This document shows, piece by piece, positions 26,761-36,488 of a stretch of DNA of 64,000 bases; position 1 is the stretch's first letter; each line of letters starts with the position of its first letter. Location of the stretch: contig NZ_ATVL01000010.1 of the NCBI RefSeq assembly GCF_000420705.1, positions 186,001-250,000 of the forward strand, written 5' to 3'. Origin of the DNA: Hymenobacter norwichensis DSM 15439. Lineage in GTDB: Bacteria; Bacteroidota; Bacteroidia; Cytophagales; Hymenobacteraceae. The notes under the pieces were generated by a model. It ran no database searches and was not told the DNA's origin. It saw only the letters and a list, made by a program, of their open reading frames with translations. Both the position numbers and the translations under genes were made by a program.

Positions 26761-27105
26761 TTACTTGATTTCTTCTTTTGCTTCAGCAGCAGCTTTGTCC
26801 ATTTTGGCGTCGGCTTTCTGAGCGGCTTCTTTGGTTTCGGCGGCGGTTTTGTCGGCAGCGTTTTCAATGGCGTCGCCGGTTTTTTCGGCAGCGGCTTCAG
26901 TGCTGGCGGCGGCGTTTTCTACGGCATTTTCGGTGGCGTTGGCAGCGTTGCTAGCCTCGGCAGCAGCGGCGTCGCCGGCATTTTCAGCAGCGGCTTCGGT
27001 GTGCTCACCAGCGGCTTCGGCGTTTTGTTTGCCGGTTTCGGTGCAGGAAGTGGCGGCGAAGGCAACAACAGCAGCTACAAACAAAGATTTAACAGACAGT
27101 TTCAT
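26761..27105 (-). CDS. Ala/Glu-rich repeat lipoprotein
   Basis: 114 residues from ATG 27105. Lipoprotein signal ends ATSC (C21). The mature part is a run of Ala/Glu/Lys-rich 11-residue-like repeats (AAENAGDAAAAEASNAAN, TGDAIENAADKTAAETKEAA), an amphipathic helix or coiled coil. It resembles Lpp-like or LEA-like stress lipoproteins in composition only. Predicted periplasmic and lipid-anchored. Confidence 0.72.
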   Translation of the reverse strand: MKLSVKSLFVAAVVAFAATSCTETGKQNAEAAGEHTEAAAENAGDAAAAEASNAANATENAVENAAASTEAAAEKTGDAIENAADKTAAETKEAAQKADAKMDKAAAEAKEEIK

Positions 27106-27326
27106 AAAAGCAGGAATGTTGATGGTGGAAGAAGTACGTGCCCCCTTTATAGTCGCGGCCCAAAAAAAGTAACCCAACAGTAGCCGCGTATTTTTTGTAA
27201 CCCACACAGGAGCTTCACTCACACGGCAAATAGCAGTTCGCTGATTCTCGCTTTCACCAACTCAACTTTTCCGGAAAAGAGGGAGTATAGCATTGCAACC
27301 CTTTCCGCTCAACTACTCAACCTGCC

Positions 27327-27728
27327 ATGGACTCCACTGCCTCCACTCCCCAAACGCCAGCTACACCCATCGTACCGCTTGACGTAACCGACCAGCAGAA
27401 TAGTGCGCTGCTCGACGATACGCTGGCTCTCCTCAACGCAGGTGTGCCCGATAAGCCAGACAAACACGGCCTATCTGAAATCGACCGGTGGGAAGCTGTA
27501 TTGCAAGCTTCTGAGCGGCCCGGGTTAGCCAAAATCATTCAAGAACTGGCTATTCTGCGGGAGCAGCTAACCGCTTCCGATACCAAAACGCACGACCTGG
27601 CCGAAACCCTCGCCACGCTGGGTGCCGAAACCAGCAAAGTAGCCGACGAATCCACCGATGACTATGCGGCTCCGCTTGGTCAACTGAGTAAGCTGCTCAT
27701 CAAAATGGGCTCCTCGCTTTCTCGCTAG
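27327..27728 (+). CDS. Small acidic helical protein, unknown function
   Basis: 133 residues, no signal peptide, with Thr/Pro-rich N-terminus and two or three helices (DLAETLATLGAETSKVADES, LGQLSKLLIKMGSSL). No domain recognised. Downstream terminator implies a single-gene unit. Confidence 0.6.
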   Translation: MDSTASTPQTPATPIVPLDVTDQQNSALLDDTLALLNAGVPDKPDKHGLSEIDRWEAVLQASERPGLAKIIQELAILREQLTASDTKTHDLAETLATLGAETSKVADESTDDYAAPLGQLSKLLIKMGSSLSR

Positions 27729-27742
27729 CTATAACGTTTATC

Positions 27743-27788
27743 AACACAAAGCGCCCCGACTACCTAAGTAGCCGGGGCGCTTTGTGTT
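27743..27788 (+). terminator. Terminator after the 27327 gene
   Basis: 21-base arms with one mismatch (AACACAAAGCGCCCCG... and its complement). Confidence 0.85.
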
Positions 27789-27825
27789 GGTGGAAAGTTG
27801 GAACGCGCCACTCACGCTTAGGGCT

Positions 27826-27833
27826 TACCTTTG
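27826..27833 (+). promoter_or_regulatory. -7 box TACCTTTG before the 27859 gene
   Basis: Perfect TAnnTTTG match, 25 bases before the preferred ATG at 27859. The -33 element is not convincing. Confidence 0.5.
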
Positions 27834-27858
27834 CGGCCTTTCTATCACTTTGCTTGTT

Positions 27859-28890
27859 ATGGCCGCTTCTCCTTCGCCTTCCGCTCCCAACGATTTCACG
27901 TTTTACGACCCATTCGATGGAATGCGTTTTGGAGCACGGCAGTGCTTTCTTTGCGGAACGCCCACTACACCTAGGGGTGATGTGGTACCTGTGTTCGGAG
28001 AGTGGCTGATGAACCGCTACCACTTGCACGAACGGCAAATCAAGCTGCTCGACTTAAGTATAGTAGCCTACAAAGACTTACAAATTGCGTGCTGTCCGCG
28101 CTGCCGTACCCAGCACGTTGAGCCGCTGGAACAGCAAGTACAAGCAGCTGCCAGCCAAGGAGCAGTCGGTCTGAGGAGCCTCCCCGACCAAACCTTGTTT
28201 TTGTGGCTAGGCAAGATGATGTACGGTGTGCTGGTAACGGAGCTGCTTAATGAGTTAGAGCCACTGGCTGTGCCGCAATATCCACTAGCCGAAAACGCCA
28301 AGATGCTACGTCGGTTTCAGGCTTTTTTTCAACCGTTTCAGGCGTTGCGCATACCTATTGAGTTCGACGATTTCACGCCGGCCTCAGTGTTCGTGTTGGA
28401 AGTGGATCCAGCGCAGGACGATATGCCGTTTGAATACGACGACGACTTAAGCACACTAGCTTTCAGCATCAAACTCGACAATGCTGTCGTAACAGCTTGC
28501 CTAGTCGACAATGGAATTATTCGGCAGGCTATGCGCCGTGTGTATCAGGATGCGCAACGGCCCTTGCATCCGGTGCAAGTAGCTGAATTTAAGGCGCGTG
28601 TATACTACGCGGCTTACATCCTGAACGTGGTACCTGATTACTATGCGCGTCCGTTGCAGCCTGGCGCTACCCAACTGGTAATGGACACGGTTATCGACGA
28701 CGTTACCGGCGACATTTTCAACCCTTGGGAAAATGCAGCCTACGGGCAATCATTACTGGAAATGTGGAAACGGTGGCAGATTCCGTTAGAGGAAATCATG
28801 CACGACCCTGAGCAGCCACTCAGCTTTCTATACACTGCTGATGGTGAAGTGCAGCACCTAACGCATTATCCGACAGTGGATAAGGCTTAG
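27859..28890 (+). CDS. Zinc-binding protein with degenerate HNH-like N-terminus
   Basis: 343 residues from ATG 27859, supported by a -7 box just ahead. The N-terminus has two CxxC pairs (RQCFLCGTP and ACCPRCRTQ) 50 residues apart, with a PVFGEWLMNRYHL segment between them where HNH proteins of the 'CxxC...EHxxPxWL' kind carry their catalytic His. Here the EH is VP, so nuclease activity is doubtful. The rest is an unrecognised mixed alpha/beta domain. Cytoplasmic, function unknown. Confidence 0.6.
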   Translation: MAASPSPSAPNDFTFYDPFDGMRFGARQCFLCGTPTTPRGDVVPVFGEWLMNRYHLHERQIKLLDLSIVAYKDLQIACCPRCRTQHVEPLEQQVQAAASQGAVGLRSLPDQTLFLWLGKMMYGVLVTELLNELEPLAVPQYPLAENAKMLRRFQAFFQPFQALRIPIEFDDFTPASVFVLEVDPAQDDMPFEYDDDLSTLAFSIKLDNAVVTACLVDNGIIRQAMRRVYQDAQRPLHPVQVAEFKARVYYAAYILNVVPDYYARPLQPGATQLVMDTVIDDVTGDIFNPWENAAYGQSLLEMWKRWQIPLEEIMHDPEQPLSFLYTADGEVQHLTHYPTVDKA

Positions 28891-28899
28891 GTATAGGGG

Positions 28900-29421
28900 C
28901 TAGCCTGCCAACCAAATTGGCTTGGGGGCAATCTTGGTTACTTTAATTTCAGTCCAGCGGCCTTCCATGCCGGACTTGCACTCTTTCTCGTTCACTAACA
29001 CATCCACGCAGTGGTGGTGGCGGCGGTTCATTGTGTCGTGGATTGTATATACCCCGTCGAGAGCTTCGGAAATACCTTGTACTCGTACTTTTTCGCCGTA
29101 GCTAAATGGACCACCTGCTTTGGTAAGCATGTCGCGGGAAACGGCTATCCAACGCGTGCGGCTGGAGTGGCGCTTAGGGATGATGGACCCATCAGCGGTT
29201 TCCATCGGGTTATCGTCTGTTTGACCGGGTTCAGGCCAATAAGTAGTTGCCGTAACAGTATACGACAAGGTTTTAGGAAGCTGTTTGATAGGCTCCAGTG
29301 GTACCGCTACGGGTACCGAGCGAGGGCTCAAACTGGCTACAGTGGAAGGCAAAGCCAGTGCAGGAGTTGATAGCGTACGGGGAGGGAACAGAAAAGTTAG
29401 TAGGAACAGCGCAATAGACAT
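28900..29421 (-). CDS. Exported double-psi beta-barrel (3D/RlpA-like) protein
   Basis: 173 residues. Signal peptide about 1-18 (SIALFLLTFLFPPR). The C-terminal domain (TVTATTYWPEPGQTDDNP ... RWIAVSRDML ... YGEKVRVQGI ... GVYTIHDTMNRRHHHCVDVLV) follows the 3D-domain/RlpA-type barrel of peptidoglycan-binding or lytic proteins. The usual catalytic Asp pattern is only partly visible. Likely periplasmic, acting on or near peptidoglycan. Confidence 0.7.
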   Translation of the reverse strand: MSIALFLLTFLFPPRTLSTPALALPSTVASLSPRSVPVAVPLEPIKQLPKTLSYTVTATTYWPEPGQTDDNPMETADGSIIPKRHSSRTRWIAVSRDMLTKAGGPFSYGEKVRVQGISEALDGVYTIHDTMNRRHHHCVDVLVNEKECKSGMEGRWTEIKVTKIAPKPIWLAG

Positions 29422-29866
29422 GGCGTGTGGGTTCGTGCACTCTCAACTTAGTCCGGAGAGGATAGACAGCCGGCCCGACTCGGCTTCTGGGAGGGCCATA
29501 ACTTCCTCGATAGAGAAAAGGTTGCCCTTGTTTTTTATGTGAGCAGCCAAATGGCTGAAACAAGCGTTTTAGACAGGGAAAGAACTGTAAAATCAGATAA
29601 TTGCTATAAAATATTGCACTTATTAGCGCTTTTTGGTAAAGCAGGGCTCAAAGGTACGACAAAAAAATTAGTGAGCCTTTGGCTGCCCAAAGATGGCCTT
29701 TATGCCTTTGATAGACAGATAAGCTCAACAGGATCTGCTAGTTGCTACAGAAAAGACGCCTATTCACTGAACTTGGTGCATTCGTGGCCGTACTAACGGC
29801 ATTGGCTACCACCTGTCCGGCCGGTTGGAGTAGCCGTAAGCTTCTGATTAATATTAAAAAGATAAC
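29422..29866. other. Intergenic region without convincing gene
   Basis: Divergent gap between the 28900 and 29867 genes. An 85-codon frame with a GTG start (29539-29796) lacks any domain or coding character and is not called. AT-rich stretches near 29580-29640 and 29840-29866 probably contain promoters. Confidence 0.4.
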
Positions 29867-31060
29867 ATGTTCTGCACCAAACCACACTTCGCTGTGCGGC
29901 CATTGCTGAGCTTCACTGGCTTCGCGCTAGTGCTGCTAGCTAGCGCCTGCTCGTCTCCAACTTCTGATGGCCGGGCTACTACCGGTGTTTCCACTGACTC
30001 AACTGCTACAGGAACTCCACAAGCACCAACCAACTCACCATTGCAAGTGGTAGCTGCATTTCGGGAACCACAGATTGTAGGCGTAGCCGTGCTGCCCAAT
30101 GGCCGCGTGTTCGGCGACTTTCCGCGCTGGGACAACAACCCCGTTAACCCAATTGCTGAAATCGGCACTGATGGTTCAGTGAAACCTTACCCGGACGCTA
30201 ACTGGTGCATCTGGAACGAGACGGTGCGCAACGAGCCGCAAAAGCACTGGATCTGCCCCCAAAGCGTGTACGCCGATAAAGCAGGTATGCTTTGGGTCCT
30301 CGACCCCGCTTCGCCTGGTTTGAAAGGTACAGTTCCTGGCGGGCCCAAACTGGTAAAGATTGACCCCAGCACCAACAAGGTGGTGCAGAATATAAGCTTC
30401 CCGGAAAGCGTAGCAGCCCGCAAATCCTATCTCAACGATGTGCGAGTTGACACGCAAAACAACTTCGCTTACATCACTGAATCGGGAATTGGGGCGCTGG
30501 TAGTAATAGATTTAAAATCAGGTAAGGCGCGCAAGGTGCTAGAAAAGCACCCGTCTATGCTGGCTGATACTACATTGAATATCAAGGCTGATGGCCAATT
30601 GCTGCGCGACCCAATGGGCAAGCAAGCCGCTTTCAATGCCGATGGTATTGCGCTAAGCCAGGATATGCAGTACTTATACTGGAAGCCTCTAACCAGCTAT
30701 AGCCTATTCCGCATCAAAACAGAAGCGTTGCGTAATGCAGCTCTATCAGATGCTCAATTAGCCCAACAAATCGAAGACTTAGGTAAGGTGCCAGCTTGTG
30801 ACGGAATGGAAATTGATGCTGCCAACAATCTGTATATGAGCACCTTTGAAGACCACTCTATCAAGCGCCGGACGCCGGCGGGGAAAATAGAAATGGTTGT
30901 GCAAGACCCGCGCCTTGAATGGCCTGACACATTTGCTTTCGGCCCTGAAGGCATGTTATACGTCACCAATTCCGCTATTCATAAAACCCTGACTTGGAAT
31001 AAAGGCATAGGCAAACAAGACCAGTCTTACCACATTTTCAAGATGAAGCTGGCACAGTAA
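29867..31060 (+). CDS. Major royal jelly/Yellow-family protein (L-dopachrome tautomerase-related), lipoprotein
   Basis: 397 residues. Lipoprotein signal with lipobox ASAC (C28), then a Ser/Thr-rich linker and a six-bladed propeller of the MRJP/Yellow family: VGVAVLPNGRVFGDFPRWD, HWICPQSVYADKAGMLWVLDP, YLNDVRVDTQNNFAYITESG, FNADGIALSQDMQYLYWKPLTSYSLFRI, ACDGMEIDAANNLYMSTFEDHSI. Enzymatic activity in bacteria is unknown. Predicted to sit on a lipid anchor in the envelope. Ends before a good terminator. Confidence 0.88.
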   Translation: MFCTKPHFAVRPLLSFTGFALVLLASACSSPTSDGRATTGVSTDSTATGTPQAPTNSPLQVVAAFREPQIVGVAVLPNGRVFGDFPRWDNNPVNPIAEIGTDGSVKPYPDANWCIWNETVRNEPQKHWICPQSVYADKAGMLWVLDPASPGLKGTVPGGPKLVKIDPSTNKVVQNISFPESVAARKSYLNDVRVDTQNNFAYITESGIGALVVIDLKSGKARKVLEKHPSMLADTTLNIKADGQLLRDPMGKQAAFNADGIALSQDMQYLYWKPLTSYSLFRIKTEALRNAALSDAQLAQQIEDLGKVPACDGMEIDAANNLYMSTFEDHSIKRRTPAGKIEMVVQDPRLEWPDTFAFGPEGMLYVTNSAIHKTLTWNKGIGKQDQSYHIFKMKLAQ

Positions 31061-31107
31061 ATCTGGGTATGCATATGCTTGCAATGGGTTGCATTTCAAG
31101 CCAGTTA

Positions 31108-31141
31108 GAAAGCCTTTCCTTGTTTTAGGGAAAGGCTTTTC
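31108..31141 (+). terminator. Terminator after the MRJP-family gene
   Basis: AAAGCCTTTCC / GGAAAGGCTTT hairpin followed by T-rich DNA. Confidence 0.8.
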
Positions 31142-31246
31142 GCTTTATTTTGAATAGATTGGAATCCCCTTTTACTGCTGCAACAACAGTTGATTGAGGG
31201 GACAGTATTGGTTATGAGACGTATTCGTAAACTCGAATACAGGTTT

Positions 31247-31275
31247 TTGGCTTATAATCAGGCTGCTTACCTTTG
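31247..31275 (+). promoter_or_regulatory. Promoter of the sucA-sucB operon
   Basis: TTTG at 31247-31250 and TACCTTTG at 31268-31275 with 17 bases between them match the Bacteroidota sigma consensus (TTTG, 17-23, TAnnTTTG). The best promoter match I found in the window; it gives a leader of about 20 bases. Confidence 0.72.
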
Positions 31276-31300
31276 CCATCGACCTACAAGCTCCCACCGC

Positions 31301-34147
31301 ATGGATGCATACTCTTATATCGCCAATGCCCACGGCGACTACATCGACCAACTCTACCAGACCTATAAGAACGACCCAGAGGCGGTTGACTTTGGCTGGC
31401 GCAAGTTTTTCGAGGGCTTCGATTTTTCGCAGCAGTACCCCGATGGCGACCTGCCACAGGCTACGGGCGAAGGCGTACTCACGCAAGCCGCTTCTACCAA
31501 CGACGCCGGCCAAGTCCGCGCCGTTGACACGGTATCAGCCGATAAGGAAACCCAGGTGCGCAACCTTATTTACGCCTTCCGCAGCCGCGGCCACCTAGTA
31601 GCCAAAACCAACCCCGTGCGCGAGCGGAAAGACCGTAAAGCCTTACTAAGCCTTAGTGATTTCGGGCTCAGCGACGCCGACCTGGACACGCCTTTCAAAA
31701 ACGGTGAGGTAATAGGCCTAGGTACGGAAGCAAAACTGCGCGACATTTTGGCCGCGCTACAAAAGGTGTACACCCGCACCATTGGCTTCGAGTATATGTA
31801 CATCCGCGACCCCCAGATCCTCGACTGGTTCCGGGAGAAGGTGGAAAAGGACTCGTTGAGCTTCAACCCGAGCATCGACTATAAGAAGCGCATCCTCAGC
31901 AAGCTGAACGAGGCGGTGGTGTTCGAGAACTTCCTGCATACCAAATTCTTGGGGCAAAAGCGGTTCTCGCTGGAAGGTGGCGAAACCACTATTCCGGCGC
32001 TTGATGCCATCATCCAGCGCGGTGCCGAGCTGGGCGTAGAGGAAGTGGTGATTGGCATGGCCCACCGCGGCCGCCTGAACGTGCTGGCTAACATCATGGG
32101 CAAAACCTACGAGCAGATCTTCTCGGAATTTGAGGGCACTGCCGTACCGGATTTGACCATGGGCGACGGCGACGTGAAGTATCACATGGGCTACAGCAGC
32201 CAAGTGGATGCCGCCGGCCGCACTGTGAACCTGAAGCTGGCTCCGAACCCTTCGCACCTAGAGGCAGTGAACCCAGTGGTAGAAGGCTTCGTGCGGGCCA
32301 AGCTCGACCACGGCTACGCCAACGATTACACGAAGATGCTGCCCATCCTGATCCACGGCGACGCTGCGTTGGCAGGTCAGGGCATCGGGTTTGAGGTAAC
32401 ACAGATGTCGCAGCTGGAAGGCTATAAGACGGGCGGTACCATCCACTTCGTTATTAATAACCAAGTTGGTTTTACCACCGACTTCGAGGACGCCCGCTCG
32501 TCCATCTATAGCACCGACCTCGCTAAGATTATCGATGCGCCCGTAATTCACGTCAACGGCGACGACCCGGAGGCAGTAGTATTTGCCGTGCGGCTCGCTA
32601 CCGAGTACCGGCAGCAGTTCCACACCGATATCTTTATTGATATGGTGTGCTACCGCCGCCACGGCCACAACGAGTCGGATGAGCCGAAGTTCACCCAGCC
32701 TACGCTCTACAACATCATCAGCAAGCACCAGAACCCGCGCGAAGTGTACAACGCCACGCTGGTACAGCGCGGTGACGTAGACGCTGAGCTGGCGCAGCAG
32801 ATGGACAAGGAGTTCCGCGACACTCTGCAAGCCCGCTTGGATTTGGTGAAGCAGAAGCCGCTGCCGTACAACTACCAGGCGCTGGAAAACGAGTGGCGTA
32901 GTTTGCGCCGCAGCAAGCCCGAAGACTTCGAGCAGTCGCCGGAAACCGGTATCAGCGAAGAAGTAGTAGCGAAGGTAGGCAAGGCCCTGACTACGTTGCC
33001 AGAAGGCTTCCGTCCTTTGAAGCAGATCGAGAAGCTGCTGGAAGAGCGCAAGAAGATGTTCTTCGAAACGCGCGTGCTGAACTGGGCGGCTGGTGAGCTA
33101 TTGGCCTACGGGTCGTTGCTGGCCGAGAAGCACATTGTGCGGGTGAGCGGCCAGGACGTGCAGCGTGGTACCTTCTCGCACCGTCATGCCGTATTGCACG
33201 ATGCTGAAACGTCGGCTCCTTACAACTCACTGAACTACATTGGTGAAGGCCAGGAGAAGCTGAACATCTACAACTCGCTACTGAGCGAGTACGGTGTGTT
33301 GGGCTTTGAATTCGGCTACGCCATGGCCAACCCCACGGCGCTGGTGGTATGGGAAGCGCAGTTCGGTGACTTCGCCAACGGTGCCCAAACGATGATCGAC
33401 CAGTTCATTGTGTCGTCGGAAAGCAAGTGGCAGCGCATGAACGGCGTAGTGATGCTGTTGCCCCACGGCTACGAAGGCCAGGGCCCCGAGCACTCCAACG
33501 CCCGCCCCGAGCGGTTCCTGCAACTGGCTGCCGAAAACAACATCATCGTGGCCAACATGACCACGCCGGCCAACTTCTTTCACGCCCTGCGTCGGCAGTT
33601 GATGTGGGAGTTCCGCAAGCCGCTGGTGGTGATGTCGCCGAAGTCGATGCTGCGCCACCCGCTGTGCGTATCGCCAGTGGAGGAATTTACTTCCGGCAAC
33701 TTCCGCGAGGTACTCGGCGACGTGTACGCCGACGACAAGAAAGTGAAGCGCGTGCTGTTGTGCTCTGGCAAAGTGTACTTCGACCTGTTAGAAGAACAGC
33801 AGAAGTCGGAGCGCAAAGACATAGCTATTGTACGATTGGAGCAGCTGCACCCCTTCCCCAAAAAGCAGTTGGATGCTGAGCTGGCGAAGTATCCAAAAGC
33901 GAAAGTGTACTGGGTTCAAGAAGAGCCCGAGAACATGGGCTACTGGAACTACCTGCTGCGCTTCATGCGCCGCGAGCTGGAAGATGTGATTTCGCGCAAG
34001 CCTTCCGCATCGCCAGCTACCGGTTACAACAAGGTGCACATCAAGGAACAGAAAGAGCTGGTGGCTCGTGCTTTCGACAAGCCCCGTGAAGAAGTAGCCG
34101 ATTCCATTATCAAGGAAACGGCAGCCAAGGCTCAAAAAACCGACTAA
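31301..34147 (+). CDS. sucA: 2-oxoglutarate dehydrogenase E1 component
   Basis: 948 residues from ATG 31301. The start is fixed by the family N-terminus DAYSYIANAHGDYIDQLYQTYKNDP and by the promoter just upstream. The usual order is present: N-terminal E2-binding segment, thiamine-binding domain (GMAHRGRLNVLANIMGKTYEQIF; HVNGDDPEAV; CYRRHGHNESDEP), then the transketolase-like domain (GQDVQRGTFSHRHAVLHD, EAQFGDFANGAQTMIDQF). It decarboxylates 2-oxoglutarate in the TCA cycle. It is followed 63 bp on by sucB, with which it must be co-transcribed. Confidence 0.98.
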   Translation: MDAYSYIANAHGDYIDQLYQTYKNDPEAVDFGWRKFFEGFDFSQQYPDGDLPQATGEGVLTQAASTNDAGQVRAVDTVSADKETQVRNLIYAFRSRGHLVAKTNPVRERKDRKALLSLSDFGLSDADLDTPFKNGEVIGLGTEAKLRDILAALQKVYTRTIGFEYMYIRDPQILDWFREKVEKDSLSFNPSIDYKKRILSKLNEAVVFENFLHTKFLGQKRFSLEGGETTIPALDAIIQRGAELGVEEVVIGMAHRGRLNVLANIMGKTYEQIFSEFEGTAVPDLTMGDGDVKYHMGYSSQVDAAGRTVNLKLAPNPSHLEAVNPVVEGFVRAKLDHGYANDYTKMLPILIHGDAALAGQGIGFEVTQMSQLEGYKTGGTIHFVINNQVGFTTDFEDARSSIYSTDLAKIIDAPVIHVNGDDPEAVVFAVRLATEYRQQFHTDIFIDMVCYRRHGHNESDEPKFTQPTLYNIISKHQNPREVYNATLVQRGDVDAELAQQMDKEFRDTLQARLDLVKQKPLPYNYQALENEWRSLRRSKPEDFEQSPETGISEEVVAKVGKALTTLPEGFRPLKQIEKLLEERKKMFFETRVLNWAAGELLAYGSLLAEKHIVRVSGQDVQRGTFSHRHAVLHDAETSAPYNSLNYIGEGQEKLNIYNSLLSEYGVLGFEFGYAMANPTALVVWEAQFGDFANGAQTMIDQFIVSSESKWQRMNGVVMLLPHGYEGQGPEHSNARPERFLQLAAENNIIVANMTTPANFFHALRRQLMWEFRKPLVVMSPKSMLRHPLCVSPVEEFTSGNFREVLGDVYADDKKVKRVLLCSGKVYFDLLEEQQKSERKDIAIVRLEQLHPFPKKQLDAELAKYPKAKVYWVQEEPENMGYWNYLLRFMRRELEDVISRKPSASPATGYNKVHIKEQKELVARAFDKPREEVADSIIKETAAKAQKTD

Positions 34148-34210
34148 CCTTTTTGAGCTAGTAGCTAACAGCCAACATACTCCCACCGAAACTCTTCAAA
34201 ACTCCCACTT

Positions 34211-35884
34211 ATGGGTCTGGAAATTAAAATCCCCGCCGTCGGCGAATCCATCACCGAAGTAACTATTGCCAAGTGGCTGAAAGCCGATGGTGACACCGTG
34301 AAGCGCGACGAAGTAATTGCCGAACTGGAATCCGACAAAGCCACGTTTGAGTTGCCTGCCGAAACCGACGGTGTACTGAAAATTCGCGTGGCTGAAGGCG
34401 AAACCATCGGCATCGGTACCGTCATTGCCGACATTGGCGGGGATGGTGCTGCTGCATCTAACGGTGCGGCACCCGCTTCAGCAGCTACGGCTGCCTCAAC
34501 CCCAGCTGCTGACCCGCTATCAAAAGGTGAAGAAAATCCACAAGCCAGCAACCAGAGCGGCTACGGTGGCTCACAAGCTGGCTCGGCCGATACGCCAACC
34601 GCAACTGCTGCTCCGGCTACTGGTGGTGCCAACGGTGGTGGCGCGACGGTGGAAATGAAGATTCCAGCCGTTGGCGAATCTATTACCGAAGTAACGGTGG
34701 CCAAGTGGCTGAAAGAAGACGGCGCACAAGTACAGCGCGACGAAATCATTGCTGAATTAGAGTCGGACAAGGCTACGTTTGAGCTGCCTGCTGAAGGTAC
34801 TGGCACCCTGCGCCATGCCGCCAAGGAAGGTGAAACTATTGGTATTGGTGCTACTATCGCCCGCATTGAGGGTGGCAGCGGTGCTTCCGCTACTTCGGCT
34901 CCAGCAGCTTCCGCACCATCAGCTACTCAAGCGGCTCCGGCTGCTGCCACTCCGGTTACTTCGGCCACTACCAGCTACGCTACGGGCACGCCTTCGCCGG
35001 CGGCCGGCAAAATTCTCGGTGAGAAGGGCATCAGCCCAGGTGATGTGCAAGGCTCCGGCCGCGACGGTCGTATCACGAAGGAGGACGCTCAAAACGCCCA
35101 AGCTAAACCTGCTGCACCGGCTCCAGCAGCGGCTCCAGCTAAGCCAGCTGCTGCACCGCAGGCGGCTCCTGCTGCCAGCGGCAACCGCAACGTGCGCCGT
35201 GAGCGGATGAGCAACTTGCGCAAGACGGTAGCCCGCCGTTTGGTGTCGGTGAAAAATGAAACGGCCATGCTCACCACTTTCAACGAGGTGAACATGCAGC
35301 CCATTATGGACCTGCGCACCAAGTTCAAAGACAAGTTCAAGGAGAAAAACGGTGTGGGCCTCGGCTTCATGTCGTTCTTCACCAAGGCTGTTTGCGTGGC
35401 CCTGAAAGAGTGGCCATCGGTAAACGCGCAAATCGACGGTACCGACATCGTTTTCAACGACTTCTGCGACATCAGCATTGCTGTATCAGCTCCAAAAGGG
35501 CTGGTGGTACCGGTAATCCGCAACGCCGAGGAGTTGTCGTTTGATGGCATTGAGAAGGAAGTGGTGCGCCTAGCTACCCTGGCGCGCGACAACAAGCTCA
35601 CCATCGAGCAGATGACTGGCGGTACGTTCACCATCACCAACGGTGGTGTATTCGGCTCGATGATGAGCACACCTATCATCAACGCTCCGCAGTCGGCCAT
35701 CCTGGGGATGCACAACATCGTGCAGCGTCCGATAGCCGAAAACGGCCAAGTGGTGATTCGCCCGATGATGTACCTGGCGCTGAGCTACGACCACCGCATC
35801 ATCGACGGCCGCGAATCGGTATCGTTCCTGGTGCGCGTGAAAGAGCTCCTCGAAGACCCAACCCGCTTACTATTGGGTGTGTAA
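34211..35884 (+). CDS. sucB: Dihydrolipoyllysine succinyltransferase, E2, with two lipoyl domains
   Basis: 557 residues. Two tandem lipoyl domains (1-78 and 147-220) share VGESITEVTxAKWLK and carry lipoyl lysines K43 and K187 in ESDKATFELPAE. Between and after them are Ala/Pro-rich linkers. A peripheral E3-binding domain is at about 262-298 (PSPAAGKILGEKGISPGDVQ), and the catalytic domain from about 330 contains SYDHRIIDG (H528). It transfers succinyl to CoA. Two lipoyl domains is more than the single one in Escherichia coli SucB. Operon with sucA. Confidence 0.97.
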   Translation: MGLEIKIPAVGESITEVTIAKWLKADGDTVKRDEVIAELESDKATFELPAETDGVLKIRVAEGETIGIGTVIADIGGDGAAASNGAAPASAATAASTPAADPLSKGEENPQASNQSGYGGSQAGSADTPTATAAPATGGANGGGATVEMKIPAVGESITEVTVAKWLKEDGAQVQRDEIIAELESDKATFELPAEGTGTLRHAAKEGETIGIGATIARIEGGSGASATSAPAASAPSATQAAPAAATPVTSATTSYATGTPSPAAGKILGEKGISPGDVQGSGRDGRITKEDAQNAQAKPAAPAPAAAPAKPAAAPQAAPAASGNRNVRRERMSNLRKTVARRLVSVKNETAMLTTFNEVNMQPIMDLRTKFKDKFKEKNGVGLGFMSFFTKAVCVALKEWPSVNAQIDGTDIVFNDFCDISIAVSAPKGLVVPVIRNAEELSFDGIEKEVVRLATLARDNKLTIEQMTGGTFTITNGGVFGSMMSTPIINAPQSAILGMHNIVQRPIAENGQVVIRPMMYLALSYDHRIIDGRESVSFLVRVKELLEDPTRLLLGV

Positions 35885-35903
35885 ATAATTGCGCAACAGA
35901 ACA

Positions 35904-35938
35904 GAAAAGCCGTGCTCTTAATAGGGCACGGCTTTTTA
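35904..35938 (+). terminator. Terminator of sucA-sucB
   Basis: AAAAGCCGTGC / GCACGGCTTTT hairpin with T tail, 20 bp past the stop. Confidence 0.85.
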
Positions 35939-35960
35939 TGTGCTGACTCTGATATCACTT

Positions 35961-36416
35961 ATGATTCAAATAGAATCAAACAACACCGTCACGAAGCTAG
36001 GGTGTTATGTGTTGATTGGCATGAGTGTGTTGCTATGCTGTATCATTTTGAGCTCAATTGAGCCAGGTAAACCTTCTGGTGAAGCTTGGCAAGGAGTTAT
36101 GCTAGTGATACTTGTTGGGATAGTTCCTATAAAGTGGTATCTGGCCACTTTAAAGAGGTATAGAGTTACTATTACGAAGCAAGACTTCACATTCGAGCAG
36201 CTTCCGGATAAGATACTTGATTGTCAACCAATGAATACCTTGGTTAGATGGTGGATAACACAGCATCCGAATCAAGCAAATACTGGAAGGTATTTACACT
36301 TGGACTTCAAGTATAGCAGCCGGGTAGTGCTTCTGGGTATAGAGTATGCTGACTTCGACAAAGTACTACATCACCTAGTGGTACATTATAAGCACAAGCA
36401 ATTTGTCGCTAAGTAA
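35961..36416 (+). CDS. Small AT-rich membrane protein, unknown function
   Basis: 151 residues from ATG 35961; a GTG 21 bases earlier overlaps the terminator and is less likely. Two membrane helices at the N-terminus (VLIGMSVLLCCIILSS, VMLVILVGIVPIKWYL), then a cytoplasmic PH-like part (VTITKQDFTFEQLP, YLHLDFKYSSRVVLLGIEY). More AT-rich than its neighbours. No family recognised. Confidence 0.6.
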   Translation: MIQIESNNTVTKLGCYVLIGMSVLLCCIILSSIEPGKPSGEAWQGVMLVILVGIVPIKWYLATLKRYRVTITKQDFTFEQLPDKILDCQPMNTLVRWWITQHPNQANTGRYLHLDFKYSSRVVLLGIEYADFDKVLHHLVVHYKHKQFVAK

Positions 36417-36432
36417 CCGGCTATATTCATTC

Positions 36433-36468
36433 AAAAAGCCCTTCAAATTCATCTTTGAAGGGCTTTTA
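36433..36468. terminator. Bidirectional terminator
   Basis: AAAAGCCCTTCAAA / TTTGAAGGGCTTTT between convergent genes. Confidence 0.82.
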
Positions 36469-36488
36469 AATAATAAGAAAGTAGAAAG

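Noticed and set aside
29539..29796. 85-codon frame with GTG start
   Set aside because: No homology-like features, low-complexity AT-rich DNA, likely intergenic.
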